Assembly (NCBI GenBank): GCA_022750335.1
Contig: JAKIVX010000007.1
Location: 1 to 64,000 of the forward strand
Source: Thermoplasmata archaeon
GTDB lineage: Archaea; Thermoplasmatota; Thermoplasmata; Lutacidiplasmatales; UBA184
Reading direction: 5' to 3'
DNA: 64,000 nt
Below the pieces are notes generated by a model. That model ran no database searches. It was given only the letters and a program-made list of their open reading frames with translations, and was not told the origin of the DNA. The translations under genes were made by a program, and so were the position numbers. Shown piece by piece: positions 19,032 through 28,494 of this stretch. Positions within the stretch are counted from its first letter, which is position 1; each line of letters opens with the position of its first letter.

Positions 19032-20710
19032 GTGCCCTCCGCCGGCGTCAGGACGCCGTCGAGGGCGGCGAGCGCCGCGATCGGGGTCGGATGGACGGGG
19101 GGCCGCTGGGTGATGTACCCCACCTCGGAGGGCGGTCGCCCCTCCGCGATCGATAGGAGCAGCAGCGCATCGGGCAGGCAGTACCGGCCCTGGCAGAGCC
19201 CGGTGCCGAGCCCGGAGTATCGTTTGACGACCTCGACCCCTCGGTACCCGGCTCGTGTGGTCTGTTCGATCTCTTCAAGCAGGACGTCTTCGCACGGGCA
19301 CGCGATCCACCGACCCCGACGGGGGATCCGCACGAGCTCCCGGTAGTACCCCTCGAGCTCGTTCGACCCATCGGAGCGAACCCGTTCAAGTGGCGAGAGG
19401 GGGAGGGAGCCACCGGTCACGGCGGCGGCCACACGTTCTCCGCTCCCGACCGAGGCGGCGCCGACCGTCCCAGAGGCCGAACCGATCGCCCAGAGCCCTG
19501 GTACGCTGGTCGCGCCGTCGTCCCCGACCACAGGATAGTAGCTGCCCGTCCCGGCCCGCCAGTTCATCCGGGCGCCGGCCTGGAAGAACAGCTGCCCGTT
19601 CGGGAGGCGACGGTGGACGAGGACCACCGCATCGCATTCGAGCCGGGTCGAGCTTCCGTTCCCGCGAGCGCGGATCTCGACGGCGCGGACGCGCGATCGA
19701 CCCTCGGTGGTGCAGAGGAGGGAGCGTGGATAGAGGGGAATGCCGGCGGCGGACGCAACGCGGACGGTCTCCGGCGGTATCTCGCCGGGAGCGACGAGCG
19801 CCGACACGTGATCGCCGAGCTCATCGAGCACCACGCGGGCCCGGTCACCGGCCCCGAACACGACGGCGTGGTGGAAGGGGGCTGGACTTCCCGACCGCGC
19901 GAACCCGAGGGCCCCGTCCCCGGTAAGGACTCCCGGCCGATCGTTCGACCCGAAGAGCAACGAGGCGTCGTAACTTCCGGTCGCGACGATGACCTGCGGG
20001 GCCCGGACGAGGACCCCCCGGGCCGGCTCGGTGTAGCCGATGAGGTCGAATGCGGCCCCGGGAGTCGAGGGCCGGGGGGGCAGAAAGGAGGCCGTGGTGG
20101 AGGCCCATACGTCCGCTCCGGCGACCGGGGCCACGTCCGCGCGGCGGTCGAGCAGGATCGGATGACGACCCTCGGCGACCAGCGCTTCCGCCGCGACGCG
20201 GCCGCTGCGACCCGCCCCCACGATCAGCACGTCCGCGCTCCCCACTCGGGGCGGTCCCCGGAGCTCCGTGGCGCTCTCCCGGGACGGCGGCTGACCATAC
20301 CCCGCGAGGCGACGGATCACCCGGTGGTAGAGTGGCGTCATGAACGCCGGGCGCCGAAAGCCGTGGAGCGTGTCGATCCCGTTCGGAAACATCACGTCAA
20401 AGGCGGCCAAGAGGTCGAACCGACGCGACGGCCACGCGTTCTCGGTCTCGACCCGATCTCCCTCCCCCGGCACGTACCGGCAGGCCCGAACGTTCGGTCG
20501 GCCGTTGACTCGGACGAGGCATCCGGTACACTGTCCGATGCCGCAGAACGGTGCCCGGGGCCGGTGGTAGCGCGGCGAGCGCTGCAACGAGGGCAGTCCG
20601 TGGCGCAAGAGGCGGTCGAGGACCGTCCGGCCGGGTTCGGCGTCGTGGGAACGACCCTCGAACCAGAACCGAGAGCGGGAGGGTTCTACCATTCCCGGAC
20701 CGGGGGTCAC
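19028..20710 (-). CDS. 2Fe-2S/FAD oxidoreductase, sarcosine oxidase alpha / HcnA-HcnB / opine oxidase A-like
   Basis: CGIGQCTGCLVRVNGRPNVRAC, DVLIVGAGRSGRVAAEALVAEG, C-terminal BFD-like CPCED...GTGLCQGRYC; ATGA overlap with DAO gene. Confidence 0.85.
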   Translation of the reverse strand: MTPGPGMVEPSRSRFWFEGRSHDAEPGRTVLDRLLRHGLPSLQRSPRYHRPRAPFCGIGQCTGCLVRVNGRPNVRACRYVPGEGDRVETENAWPSRRFDLLAAFDVMFPNGIDTLHGFRRPAFMTPLYHRVIRRLAGYGQPPSRESATELRGPPRVGSADVLIVGAGRSGRVAAEALVAEGRHPILLDRRADVAPVAGADVWASTTASFLPPRPSTPGAAFDLIGYTEPARGVLVRAPQVIVATGSYDASLLFGSNDRPGVLTGDGALGFARSGSPAPFHHAVVFGAGDRARVVLDELGDHVSALVAPGEIPPETVRVASAAGIPLYPRSLLCTTEGRSRVRAVEIRARGNGSSTRLECDAVVLVHRRLPNGQLFFQAGARMNWRAGTGSYYPVVGDDGATSVPGLWAIGSASGTVGAASVGSGERVAAAVTGGSLPLSPLERVRSDGSNELEGYYRELVRIPRRGRWIACPCEDVLLEEIEQTTRAGYRGVEVVKRYSGLGTGLCQGRYCLPDALLLLSIAEGRPPSEVGYITQRPPVHPTPIAALAALDGVLTPAEGT

Positions 20711-20841
20711 GCCCGCCCGGGGTATTTAGAGGGGCGGAGGTTGGTAAGAATCCCGGAACTCCGCTCGCTCGCTCGGGCTCCGTAACCTGAGACGACCTAG
20801 GGAGTTCTATATAGATAGGCGCAAGTCCGACCCTCCGCACC

Positions 20842-21942
20842 ATGCGCGCGAGCGGGGGTTTCCACGGCCGTCGGATCCAGAAGACCGGCGGGTCGACGTT
20901 CATCGTCTCCCTGCCGAAGAACTGGGTACTGGCGCGCGGCCTACGCGCGGGCGATGTGCTCTACTTCACGCCACGGGCCGACGGCTCGATGACGGTGTTC
21001 CCCGAGGCGGCGACCTCGGGTGAGGGCGAACGTCGGGTGGTGCTCGTCTCGAACAGCGCGGAAGAGGAGCACCTGTTCCGTCGCCTGGTCGCCGAGTACA
21101 TCGCCGGGTATCCCCTCCTCGAGATCCGCACCGAGGGTCGGATGAATGCTCGGACCCGCGAGGTCATCCGGGGGTTTGCCCAGCGCATGATCGGGCCCGA
21201 GATCCTCGAGGAGACCTCGGAAGCGGTCGTTCTCCAGGACGTCGTGGGACCGAACCCGCTCCCGATCCCCTCGGTCATCCGGCGGATGCACCAGATGGTG
21301 CGCGCGATGCAGACCGATGCGATGGCCGCCTTCCGCGGACGCGACGCGTCGATCGCGAAGGACGTGGTCGAGCGGGACTGGGAGGTCGACCGCCTCCATT
21401 GGTTCCTCGAAAAGCAGGTCACGACCGCCCTGCGCGACGCCCGCGTCCTCGCGACCCTCGACCTCACGCTTCCCGAGTGCTCGACCTTCCTGCTCGCGTC
21501 CCGGGTGCTGGAGCGGATCGCCGACCACGCGGTGCGGATCGCGGAGACCGTCGCGATCCTCGGCAAGGAACGCACCCCGCAGCGGCTCGGCGCCGACCTC
21601 GACCGGATGGCGGCCGGGGCGGCGACGGCGCTGTCCGATGCGTTGATCAGCCTCGACACGCGGGACATGGAGAAGGCGAATGCGGTCCTCGATTCCGCGC
21701 AGGAGCTCACGCGTCTCCGCGACAAGGTTCTCCGGGAGATCGCGACCAAACCCGGCCGTCTCGCGATCGGTCTCGCCTACGTGCTCGAGAGCCTCGAGCG
21801 GAGCGCGTACTACGCGAGCGACCTCGCCGAGATCGCGATCGACCGTGCGGTCGAGGTTTCCGGACGTCCGGTCGACCTCACGCCCGTCGCACCCGAACCG
21901 ATCCCCGAAACGGTCGAGCGGCGACCGGTCGCGGCGCCCTAG
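20842..21942 (+). CDS. AbrB/SpoVT-PhoU domain phosphate-uptake regulator
   Basis: RIQKTGGSTFIVSLPKNWVLARGLRAGDVL (AbrB) followed by PhoU-like helical repeats; TATA ctatataga about 29 bp upstream. Confidence 0.85.
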   Translation: MRASGGFHGRRIQKTGGSTFIVSLPKNWVLARGLRAGDVLYFTPRADGSMTVFPEAATSGEGERRVVLVSNSAEEEHLFRRLVAEYIAGYPLLEIRTEGRMNARTREVIRGFAQRMIGPEILEETSEAVVLQDVVGPNPLPIPSVIRRMHQMVRAMQTDAMAAFRGRDASIAKDVVERDWEVDRLHWFLEKQVTTALRDARVLATLDLTLPECSTFLLASRVLERIADHAVRIAETVAILGKERTPQRLGADLDRMAAGAATALSDALISLDTRDMEKANAVLDSAQELTRLRDKVLREIATKPGRLAIGLAYVLESLERSAYYASDLAEIAIDRAVEVSGRPVDLTPVAPEPIPETVERRPVAAP

Positions 21943-23078
21943 GGACCGACCAGCGCGTCCAAGAGGTGTCCGACCTCCGCCGCGGAGGGGACCCGGGGAT
22001 TGGCGAGTACCGCCGGCGAGCGCACGGTGTGCGCGACGGCCTCGGTGCGCAGCTCCGTCCAGCGATCGAGCGCGACCCCGGCCGCCCGGACCGTGCCGGG
22101 AAAATGGAGCTGGTCGAACAGGCGGCGGACCCGTTGGGCGAACGGCATGGACGCATTCTCGTCCCGGGTCGGGACCCGGTGGCCCAGGGTCTCGAGACGC
22201 TCCCGGGCCGATGGATGGTCGAATTCGAGGACCGCCGGGAGGGCGATCCCCACGAGGCGTCCGTAGGCGAGGCCGGTGGGACGCTCGAGCGCGCGCGCCA
22301 GGGCATGCGCGAGCCCGCGCTGCGCGTTCGAAGCGGCCAGTCCGGCGGACGTCGCGGCGTAATGCAGCGCCGCCCGGGCATCCGGGTCGTCGCTCCATCG
22401 AATGGCGTGGGGAAGGCGCTGGACGACCGTCGTCACCGCGTCGAGCGCGAGGGCGTCAGAGAACGGGTTGGCCCAGGCCGATAGGAACGCTTCCGATGCG
22501 GTCGCGAGCGCTTCGGCGGCTCCGTCCAGGACCCGGTCCACGGGGAGCGCGGAGGCCAACGCGGGGTCGACCATGGCCCAATCGGGCACCAGCGACCGGT
22601 CGGCGATCTCGAAAGGAGCGCCGTCCGCGTCGACCAGGTCGGCCACCCACGAAGCCTCCGCTCCGCTCCCGCTCGTCGTCGGTACGGCGACCAGACCCGG
22701 ACCGGACCCGGTCGGTGGGTCCAGCCACTGGGGTACGTTCGAAAGCGCCGTCTCCGGATGTCCTAGGCGGAGGCGAACGGCCTTCCCGGCGTCGATCGTC
22801 CGACCTCCGCCCAGCGCGACCACCGCGTCCGGAGGGGCCGAACGGGCTCGGTCGAGCAGCTCCTCCACTGCGGCCGCCCGGTGCGGTGCCTCGGAGAGAA
22901 CTTCGAGCTGGATCGCGGTGTCGGACTTCGCGAGCTCCTCCACGAGCCGACGCTCCCCGCCCGCTCCGGCCACAGTGGGGTCGACCAGGACCAGCGCACG
23001 GCGGAACCCGAGACCGCTCAGTTGCTCGAGCGCCCCGGTCCCCCACGCGATCCGGGGCGAGAGGAAGAACCCGCTCAC
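21939..23078 (-). CDS. iron-containing alcohol dehydrogenase-like protein lacking canonical metal ligands
   Basis: DAVVALGGGRTIDAGKAVRL, VPTTSGSGAEAS, GLAHALARAL; GTG start chosen at VSGFFLSPR. Confidence 0.75.
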   Translation of the reverse strand: MSGFFLSPRIAWGTGALEQLSGLGFRRALVLVDPTVAGAGGERRLVEELAKSDTAIQLEVLSEAPHRAAAVEELLDRARSAPPDAVVALGGGRTIDAGKAVRLRLGHPETALSNVPQWLDPPTGSGPGLVAVPTTSGSGAEASWVADLVDADGAPFEIADRSLVPDWAMVDPALASALPVDRVLDGAAEALATASEAFLSAWANPFSDALALDAVTTVVQRLPHAIRWSDDPDARAALHYAATSAGLAASNAQRGLAHALARALERPTGLAYGRLVGIALPAVLEFDHPSARERLETLGHRVPTRDENASMPFAQRVRRLFDQLHFPGTVRAAGVALDRWTELRTEAVAHTVRSPAVLANPRVPSAAEVGHLLDALVGP

Positions 23079-23106
23079 CCTGCGTCCACCACCACGGCCG
23101 AAAGTC

Positions 23107-23403
23107 CTACGCGCGAGGTCCCTGCCGGCACCGGGCGCACGCGCCCGTGAGCGAGAAGGCAATCCCGTCGACGCTCCACTCGTCGGGGTGACGGGACGCG
23201 AGGGCGACCAGGAGTTCCCGCTCCTCACTCCCGAGCTCCACGGCGGAGATGCGACCGCAATGGCGGCAGACGATGTGGGAGTGAGGCGGTTCGGCCAGGT
23301 GGACGAACGGTAGAGGGGCGGGGGATGGCGGTGCCACGGGCGACGGGGTCGCTCGGGCCGTCCGCCGTCGGGCGGGTGCGCGACGAACCCGCCGGGGAGC
23401 CAT
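23107..23403 (-). CDS. Fur-family C-terminal (metal/dimerisation) domain protein without wHTH
   Basis: PPHSHIVCRHCGRISAVEL...GIAFSLTGACARCRQ; TATA-like CTAAATAG about 28 bp upstream of ATG 23403. Confidence 0.65.
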   Translation of the reverse strand: MAPRRVRRAPARRRTARATPSPVAPPSPAPLPFVHLAEPPHSHIVCRHCGRISAVELGSEERELLVALASRHPDEWSVDGIAFSLTGACARCRQGPRA

Positions 23404-23464
23404 CGGGCCGGAGGACCCCACCCGTCTATTTAGGAACCTGCCGCAAACCGTCGGCCGGAGGCGA

Positions 23465-26356
23465 TCAGCTTCCGCGACGCTGCAGGCCGCTCTCGTCCCA
23501 ATCCGGCGGAGACGGTGCGGTGACGTAGGTTACGACGGTCTCCGGCGGGGTGTCGGGGCGGGACCGGAGGGTGAGCACGGCGACCACGATGAGGAAGGCC
23601 GCGAGGGATGCTCCGAACACCCAGATCGGGATCCCGCTCGGAGAAGAGGTGCTCGAGGTCGTTCCCGGTGAGGTCGGAACCGCGGCCGTCGGTTCGAACA
23701 GGATGGACTCGCGGACCGGGCTGCCGGCGACGAGGAGCACTCCGAATGCGGGCGTCGCGAGGAACGGGGTCCCGTTGGGCGTCTGGGCCGTCGTCTGGAC
23801 GCCGAACGAATAGTTTCCGTTCGGCTCGTTGAACACGACGGTAGTGCCGGTCGAAGAGTCCCGCACTCCGTTGGTCGTCACGGTCCAGGCCGATCCGGGC
23901 GGGAGTCCGCTCTCCGTGTAGGTGATCGGGTAGGTGGTGGCGGAGGTGAAGCGCGCTTCTTCCGTCACGGGCGCGTCCATGACGACGGGAGCGGGATTCG
24001 CGGCTCCGTTGTAGGCCCCCGTACCGTAGCCCGACCATCCGGCGAACAGTTCCCCGGGGGCGGCGAGCGCGCTCAGATTGACGGTCGTTCCGGTCAGGAA
24101 CCATCCGCTCGAAGGGTTCACCACACCGGAGCCGGGCGTGGTCGGCGTAGCGGCGAGAAGGTATTCCGGAAGGTAGGCGACCGAGAGGGTCGCCCCGGCA
24201 CCGGCCACGTCGAACGATTCGCTCGCGGTCGCGGCGGAGAACTGGACCCCGGGGGTGCCGGGAAGAAGGTTGGTGACGGTGTAGGTGAACGTCCCGTTCG
24301 GCTCGTTGAAGTGGACGGTCGGTCCGCTCGAGCCGTTCGAGAGGCCGTTGACGGTGACGGTCCAATTCATGCCGGTGGGTAGGCCGGACTCGGTGAACGC
24401 GACCGGGTACGTTGCGGAGGCCCAGTAGTGGGCCTCCTCGATGACCGGCCCTCCGAGAACGAGGTTCGCCGGATTCGCGTCGCCCGCGTAGGCCCCAGCC
24501 CCGCTGCCCGTCCAGGACTCGAACTTGTACCCCGGGGCGGCGAGGGCGCTCAGCGAGACGACCGCGCCGGCGTTGAACCATCCTCCGCCCGGGTAGACGG
24601 TCCCGGCCGCGCTTGGCGCGGCGGACGAGCTGAGCTGGTATTGCTGCACGAACGCAAGGGTCTCGACGATCGCGGCCGCGTCGACCGTGAACGTACCGGC
24701 GACCTGGTTCGCGACGAACCGTACCCCCGGACCGCCGTTGATGGGGGAGAGCACGAGGAACGTGAACGTACCATTCTGCTCGGCGACCGAGAGGGAGGAG
24801 GTGGTCGAGGTCGTCGTGGCCCCGTTGACCGTGACCGACCACGCCGTCCCCGCCGGCAGGCCCGTTTCGTTGAAGGTGACGGGAAGGGTCCTCCACGCGG
24901 CGACCTGGTTCACCCAGGTCTTCCAGTCGTCGAGCGCGTAGTCCCGGGTCGTGTACACCCCGACCGCCCAGAAGTGGACGTTGGTCGCCGGTGTGAACGC
25001 GATGGCGAAATCGCTCCCGAACGGGCAGACCCCGCTCCCGCATCCGATCGGCGGGCTGTACGGGCCGGTCCCATTGTGGAGCGACGTCGGTGCCTCGAGC
25101 GTCCCCGACGGGTCGGTGACGGCCTGTCCGGTGGCGAAGATGGACGGCACGAGGGTGGGCGAGGATTCCCCGAAGACGAGGGCGAGGTCGCCGCGCACCG
25201 CGATCGAGACCGCCGGATCGAAATCGTACGTCCCGGCTCCGCTGCTCCACACGAAGTCCTGGGTCAGGTTCCCCGTCGTGGTATCGACCTCCCACAGATG
25301 GAGGCACGACCGGACCTGGGTGCCGTTCGCGGGCGTGCAGGAGACGGTGGCGGCGGCCCAGAGGGAGTTGGACCGCCAGGCCGCGCTCTGGACCGCTCCG
25401 TTGCCGACGCCGAGCAGGTTCGTGGAGCCGTTCTCGGGGGCGTTCGGGGGGGCGGATAGGCTGGTCGTGAAATTCGTGGGGGCGGAGAGCGTCACGCTGT
25501 CCGGAGGAGTTCCGGTGAGGGAGAACACCTGAAGCGGACCGGACGCAGCGATCCCGTCGTCGACGAGATAGAGGACGGACGAGTCGCTCAGCGTGGTAGC
25601 CGGGACCAGCGAGTTCGTCTCCGAGTCGAGCCCACCGACCGCGACCGGCGCTAGCGGAGCCCCCGACAGGAGTTGGGTCTTGTTGGCCGCCCAGACCTGC
25701 GAGCCCAGGAACGAGCCGTTGGGGGAGGAATCGTTGGTCGAGACGACGACGTCGGTCGCGTCGACCGCGAGGAGCGGGGCGTTCGGGACCGAGGCGTTCG
25801 TCGGTGCGATGGCGACGAGGTTCCAGGCTCCGGAAGGGTCACTCGAGAGGCTGGCTCCGACGAGGACCTCGGCCGTCGTCACATCTTCCACGCAGACGAA
25901 CCAGTGGAACGAAGAGGCGTCGAACTGGGCCTGCGGGTTGGCGAGCACATCCGAACTCGTGTTGAACAGGGCCGCCCAACTTTGATTGAAGACCTGCGTC
26001 CCGTTGACGAGCCATACCCGCTCGGTCCCGTTCGCGAGCTCAAGCACGTAGCCCGCTCCGACAGCGAGTTGCGGGTCGGCGGGAACACATGAAGCACAGG
26101 CCGAATGGTAATCGATGCCCATCCAACCCATCCCGGCCGTGATCTCGGTCGGGTGGGCAAACGTCCCGGGACCGGTGGCGAGCCCCAGGGGTGCCGAGCC
26201 GGGCCCGCTCGCGCTCAGCGGGGAGTGGATCGGGCTGATCGGCCCGAGGCCGGTTGCGCTGCCGGCCAGGACGGAGAGCGTGCTGGTGGCGAGAAGGGCA
26301 AGGACGATCCAACCTGCGGTAACCTTGGGACGAGTATAGTCGGTCACAGTAACCAC
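23465..26356 (-). CDS. large secreted protein with ESGLPxGTxW and InlB-like repeats, C-terminal TM
   Basis: Three FxESGLPxGxxWxVTxNG modules, two GWFxxGxxVxLSALAAPGxxFxxW modules, C-terminal TM. Confidence 0.8.
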   Translation of the reverse strand: MVTVTDYTRPKVTAGWIVLALLATSTLSVLAGSATGLGPISPIHSPLSASGPGSAPLGLATGPGTFAHPTEITAGMGWMGIDYHSACASCVPADPQLAVGAGYVLELANGTERVWLVNGTQVFNQSWAALFNTSSDVLANPQAQFDASSFHWFVCVEDVTTAEVLVGASLSSDPSGAWNLVAIAPTNASVPNAPLLAVDATDVVVSTNDSSPNGSFLGSQVWAANKTQLLSGAPLAPVAVGGLDSETNSLVPATTLSDSSVLYLVDDGIAASGPLQVFSLTGTPPDSVTLSAPTNFTTSLSAPPNAPENGSTNLLGVGNGAVQSAAWRSNSLWAAATVSCTPANGTQVRSCLHLWEVDTTTGNLTQDFVWSSGAGTYDFDPAVSIAVRGDLALVFGESSPTLVPSIFATGQAVTDPSGTLEAPTSLHNGTGPYSPPIGCGSGVCPFGSDFAIAFTPATNVHFWAVGVYTTRDYALDDWKTWVNQVAAWRTLPVTFNETGLPAGTAWSVTVNGATTTSTTSSLSVAEQNGTFTFLVLSPINGGPGVRFVANQVAGTFTVDAAAIVETLAFVQQYQLSSSAAPSAAGTVYPGGGWFNAGAVVSLSALAAPGYKFESWTGSGAGAYAGDANPANLVLGGPVIEEAHYWASATYPVAFTESGLPTGMNWTVTVNGLSNGSSGPTVHFNEPNGTFTYTVTNLLPGTPGVQFSAATASESFDVAGAGATLSVAYLPEYLLAATPTTPGSGVVNPSSGWFLTGTTVNLSALAAPGELFAGWSGYGTGAYNGAANPAPVVMDAPVTEEARFTSATTYPITYTESGLPPGSAWTVTTNGVRDSSTGTTVVFNEPNGNYSFGVQTTAQTPNGTPFLATPAFGVLLVAGSPVRESILFEPTAAVPTSPGTTSSTSSPSGIPIWVFGASLAAFLIVVAVLTLRSRPDTPPETVVTYVTAPSPPDWDESGLQRRGS

Positions 26357-26411
26357 CGCCGAAGCGGAGCGGAAGGGAGTGGTACTGTTCTCGTCGGGCG
26401 TACTATTTCAT

Positions 26412-26441
26412 AATGCGCATCAGTGCGGATTGACGCGCATT
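26412..26441. promoter_or_regulatory. inverted repeat immediately upstream of TATA-like element of the secreted protein gene
   Basis: AATGCGCATCA N8 TGACGCGCATT, 10/11 symmetric. Confidence 0.45.
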
Positions 26442-26474
26442 CGCCGCAACCCGGCGCTGGACGGGTGGTCGAGG

Positions 26475-26762
26475 TCAGTGGGCGGCGGTCCAGACGACCG
26501 CCCCAAGCCCCGTCGCTTCGCAAAGGCCGATGGCGAACAGGAACGGGGCGAAGGAATCGGGGATGATCGGCATCGCCGCGAGGTAGGAGTAGACCGTGAG
26601 TCCGCTCTGGACGACGAACGCGCCGGCGAACACGAGGAGCGCGAGGCCGAACCCCGTCTTCGTGTTCGCGTAGACGCGCCGGTAGAGCGCGAAGAGTGCC
26701 CCGGCGAGGATGATACTGATGAGGCCGAGGGCCACGCTGGCCTCCATCAGGACGTTGCTCAC
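26475..26762 (-). CDS. small integral membrane protein (three TM)
   Basis: Three hydrophobic segments; stop/start overlap with upstream regulator. Confidence 0.65.
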   Translation of the reverse strand: MSNVLMEASVALGLISIILAGALFALYRRVYANTKTGFGLALLVFAGAFVVQSGLTVYSYLAAMPIIPDSFAPFLFAIGLCEATGLGAVVWTAAH

Positions 26763-27160
26763 GGGTTCCCTCCGGGCGCCCGCATCGCGGTACGCCGCAC
26801 GGCTCCGGAGCTGGACTTCGACGGCACGAGTCCGCCTCGGTGCGGGTGGCTCGTCGCCACCGTCTCGAGATACGCCGCCGTGGAAGCGGCGACCTCGTAC
26901 GGGGCCGCGTAGGCGTTCCCGACCGGCCGAGAGACGGCGCCGTTCTTCTCGAGGAGTCGCAGGTGGTGGCGCACCGTCCGGTAGTCAAGACCGAGTGCGG
27001 AGGCCAATTGGTGGGCGTTGGCGGGGGAACGGACCAGTTCGTCCAGGATCCGGCGGCGGTTCGGACCCCCGCGGGTTCCGAGGAGGAGGTACCACATGAG
27101 GGAGCGGAAGCCAGGACTCATGGAACGTCCCGGCCGATTCGACCGCCCCTTATGAGGCAA
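26759..27160 (-). CDS. ArsR-like winged-helix regulator
   Basis: NRRRILDELVRSPANAHQLASALGLDYRTVRHHLRLLEKNGAVSR. Confidence 0.85.
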   Translation of the reverse strand: MPHKGRSNRPGRSMSPGFRSLMWYLLLGTRGGPNRRRILDELVRSPANAHQLASALGLDYRTVRHHLRLLEKNGAVSRPVGNAYAAPYEVAASTAAYLETVATSHPHRGGLVPSKSSSGAVRRTAMRAPGGNP

Positions 27161-27187
27161 CCCCCTCCTCGGTGAATGGGTCTCATT

Positions 27188-28333
27188 CTAGAAGGTCGCG
27201 AGACCCTCCGCCGTCGCCGGCAGGTTGTAGACCGCCGAGAGGAGCGTCAGCCCCCCGGTCGAACCGATCCCGAACTGCTGGATCTCGCCCGCACCCGCAT
27301 CGTAGACGAACAGGTACTGGCCGTGCGAGCCGCCGACGCCCATGTCCGTGTCGGCCGCCCCGGTGGTCGCGGCCACCGACGTCAGGAGGGTCAGGGAGCC
27401 GCCGGTCCCGACGGTGTAGGTCGAGATCGTGCTGCCGTGCGCGTTGGTCGTGTAGACCCACGTGCCCCCGTGTGTGACCGCGACCCAACAGGGCGCGATC
27501 CCGCCGTCCACGACCGACCCGCTCACCACGGTGAGGGCGCCGGCCGCGGAGACGGTGTAGGAGGAGAGCGCCCCGGTCGCGGCGTCGCTCACGATGAGGA
27601 CCCCGCCCTTACCCCAGGCGAACCCGTAGGGGGTAGTGCCGTTCGAGGTGGTCCACGAAGGTGCCTGCGCGACCCCGGCGGAGTTGACGACGAACGTGTC
27701 GAGGAGGTTCGTGTTCTTCTCGGTGACCACGAGGACGTTTCCCGCCGGGTTGAAGGAGATCTGCGCGGGTCCGGTCAGCGCGCGCGAACTGAGGAACTGG
27801 AGGGAGCCCACGATCGGCGTGAGCCATCCAGTGCTCGCCATCTGGTAGCCGGCGATGTTGCCCTTGCGGACGCCGTTGCCCGCGTTGAGGACGTAGACGA
27901 TCGAGCCGTGCACCGTCACGCTGACGGGGACCACGCCGCGCGAGTGCGTCTCCTGGACGTAGGTCAGCAGCGGGCCGGGGGCTCCGGCATTGACCCGGAA
28001 CACGGTGAGCGACTGGCTACCGGCGTTGACGACCAACAGGAACTGGTGGTTGGCCGTGAGGGCCAGCGCGCCCGAATCGGCGAGGCTCGAACCGGTCCCG
28101 AGACCGTGGGTCGAGAAAGTGCCCGACGGGATGAGCGCGCCACCGGAGCCGATCCGGTAGCCGATCACCGAGTTGCCGGTGACGGCGTTCGACATCGTGA
28201 ACACCGCCCCGCCGGCCCCGTGGGAGGGGACGGAGGCAGGCGCGATCGGCGTTTGGGCGGACGCGGCGGCCGGTATCAGCAGCAGCAACGCTGCTGCGAC
28301 CGGGATCAACCATAGTGGGCTGGGTCGCCTCAT
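27188..28333 (-). CDS. secreted beta-propeller (lactonase/YVTN-like) protein
   Basis: Signal peptide MRRPSPLWLIPVAAALLLLIPAAASA; repeats GSQSLTVFRVNAG, LFVYDAGAGEIQQFGIGSTGGL. Confidence 0.8.
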   Translation of the reverse strand: MRRPSPLWLIPVAAALLLLIPAAASAQTPIAPASVPSHGAGGAVFTMSNAVTGNSVIGYRIGSGGALIPSGTFSTHGLGTGSSLADSGALALTANHQFLLVVNAGSQSLTVFRVNAGAPGPLLTYVQETHSRGVVPVSVTVHGSIVYVLNAGNGVRKGNIAGYQMASTGWLTPIVGSLQFLSSRALTGPAQISFNPAGNVLVVTEKNTNLLDTFVVNSAGVAQAPSWTTSNGTTPYGFAWGKGGVLIVSDAATGALSSYTVSAAGALTVVSGSVVDGGIAPCWVAVTHGGTWVYTTNAHGSTISTYTVGTGGSLTLLTSVAATTGAADTDMGVGGSHGQYLFVYDAGAGEIQQFGIGSTGGLTLLSAVYNLPATAEGLATF

Positions 28334-28494
28334 AGCCCCCACCCACCCGGCCCGCCCGCCATAGCCGTGGGCCGCATTCCCGTCCGACTTCGACCCTAAT
28401 TCGACCCTACTTCCGCTCCAATCGACCCTCCACCCGGAGTGCGGCCGACGAGGTCGAGTACTCTTTTCGACCCGGGACGTTCCCCTCAGGAGCG

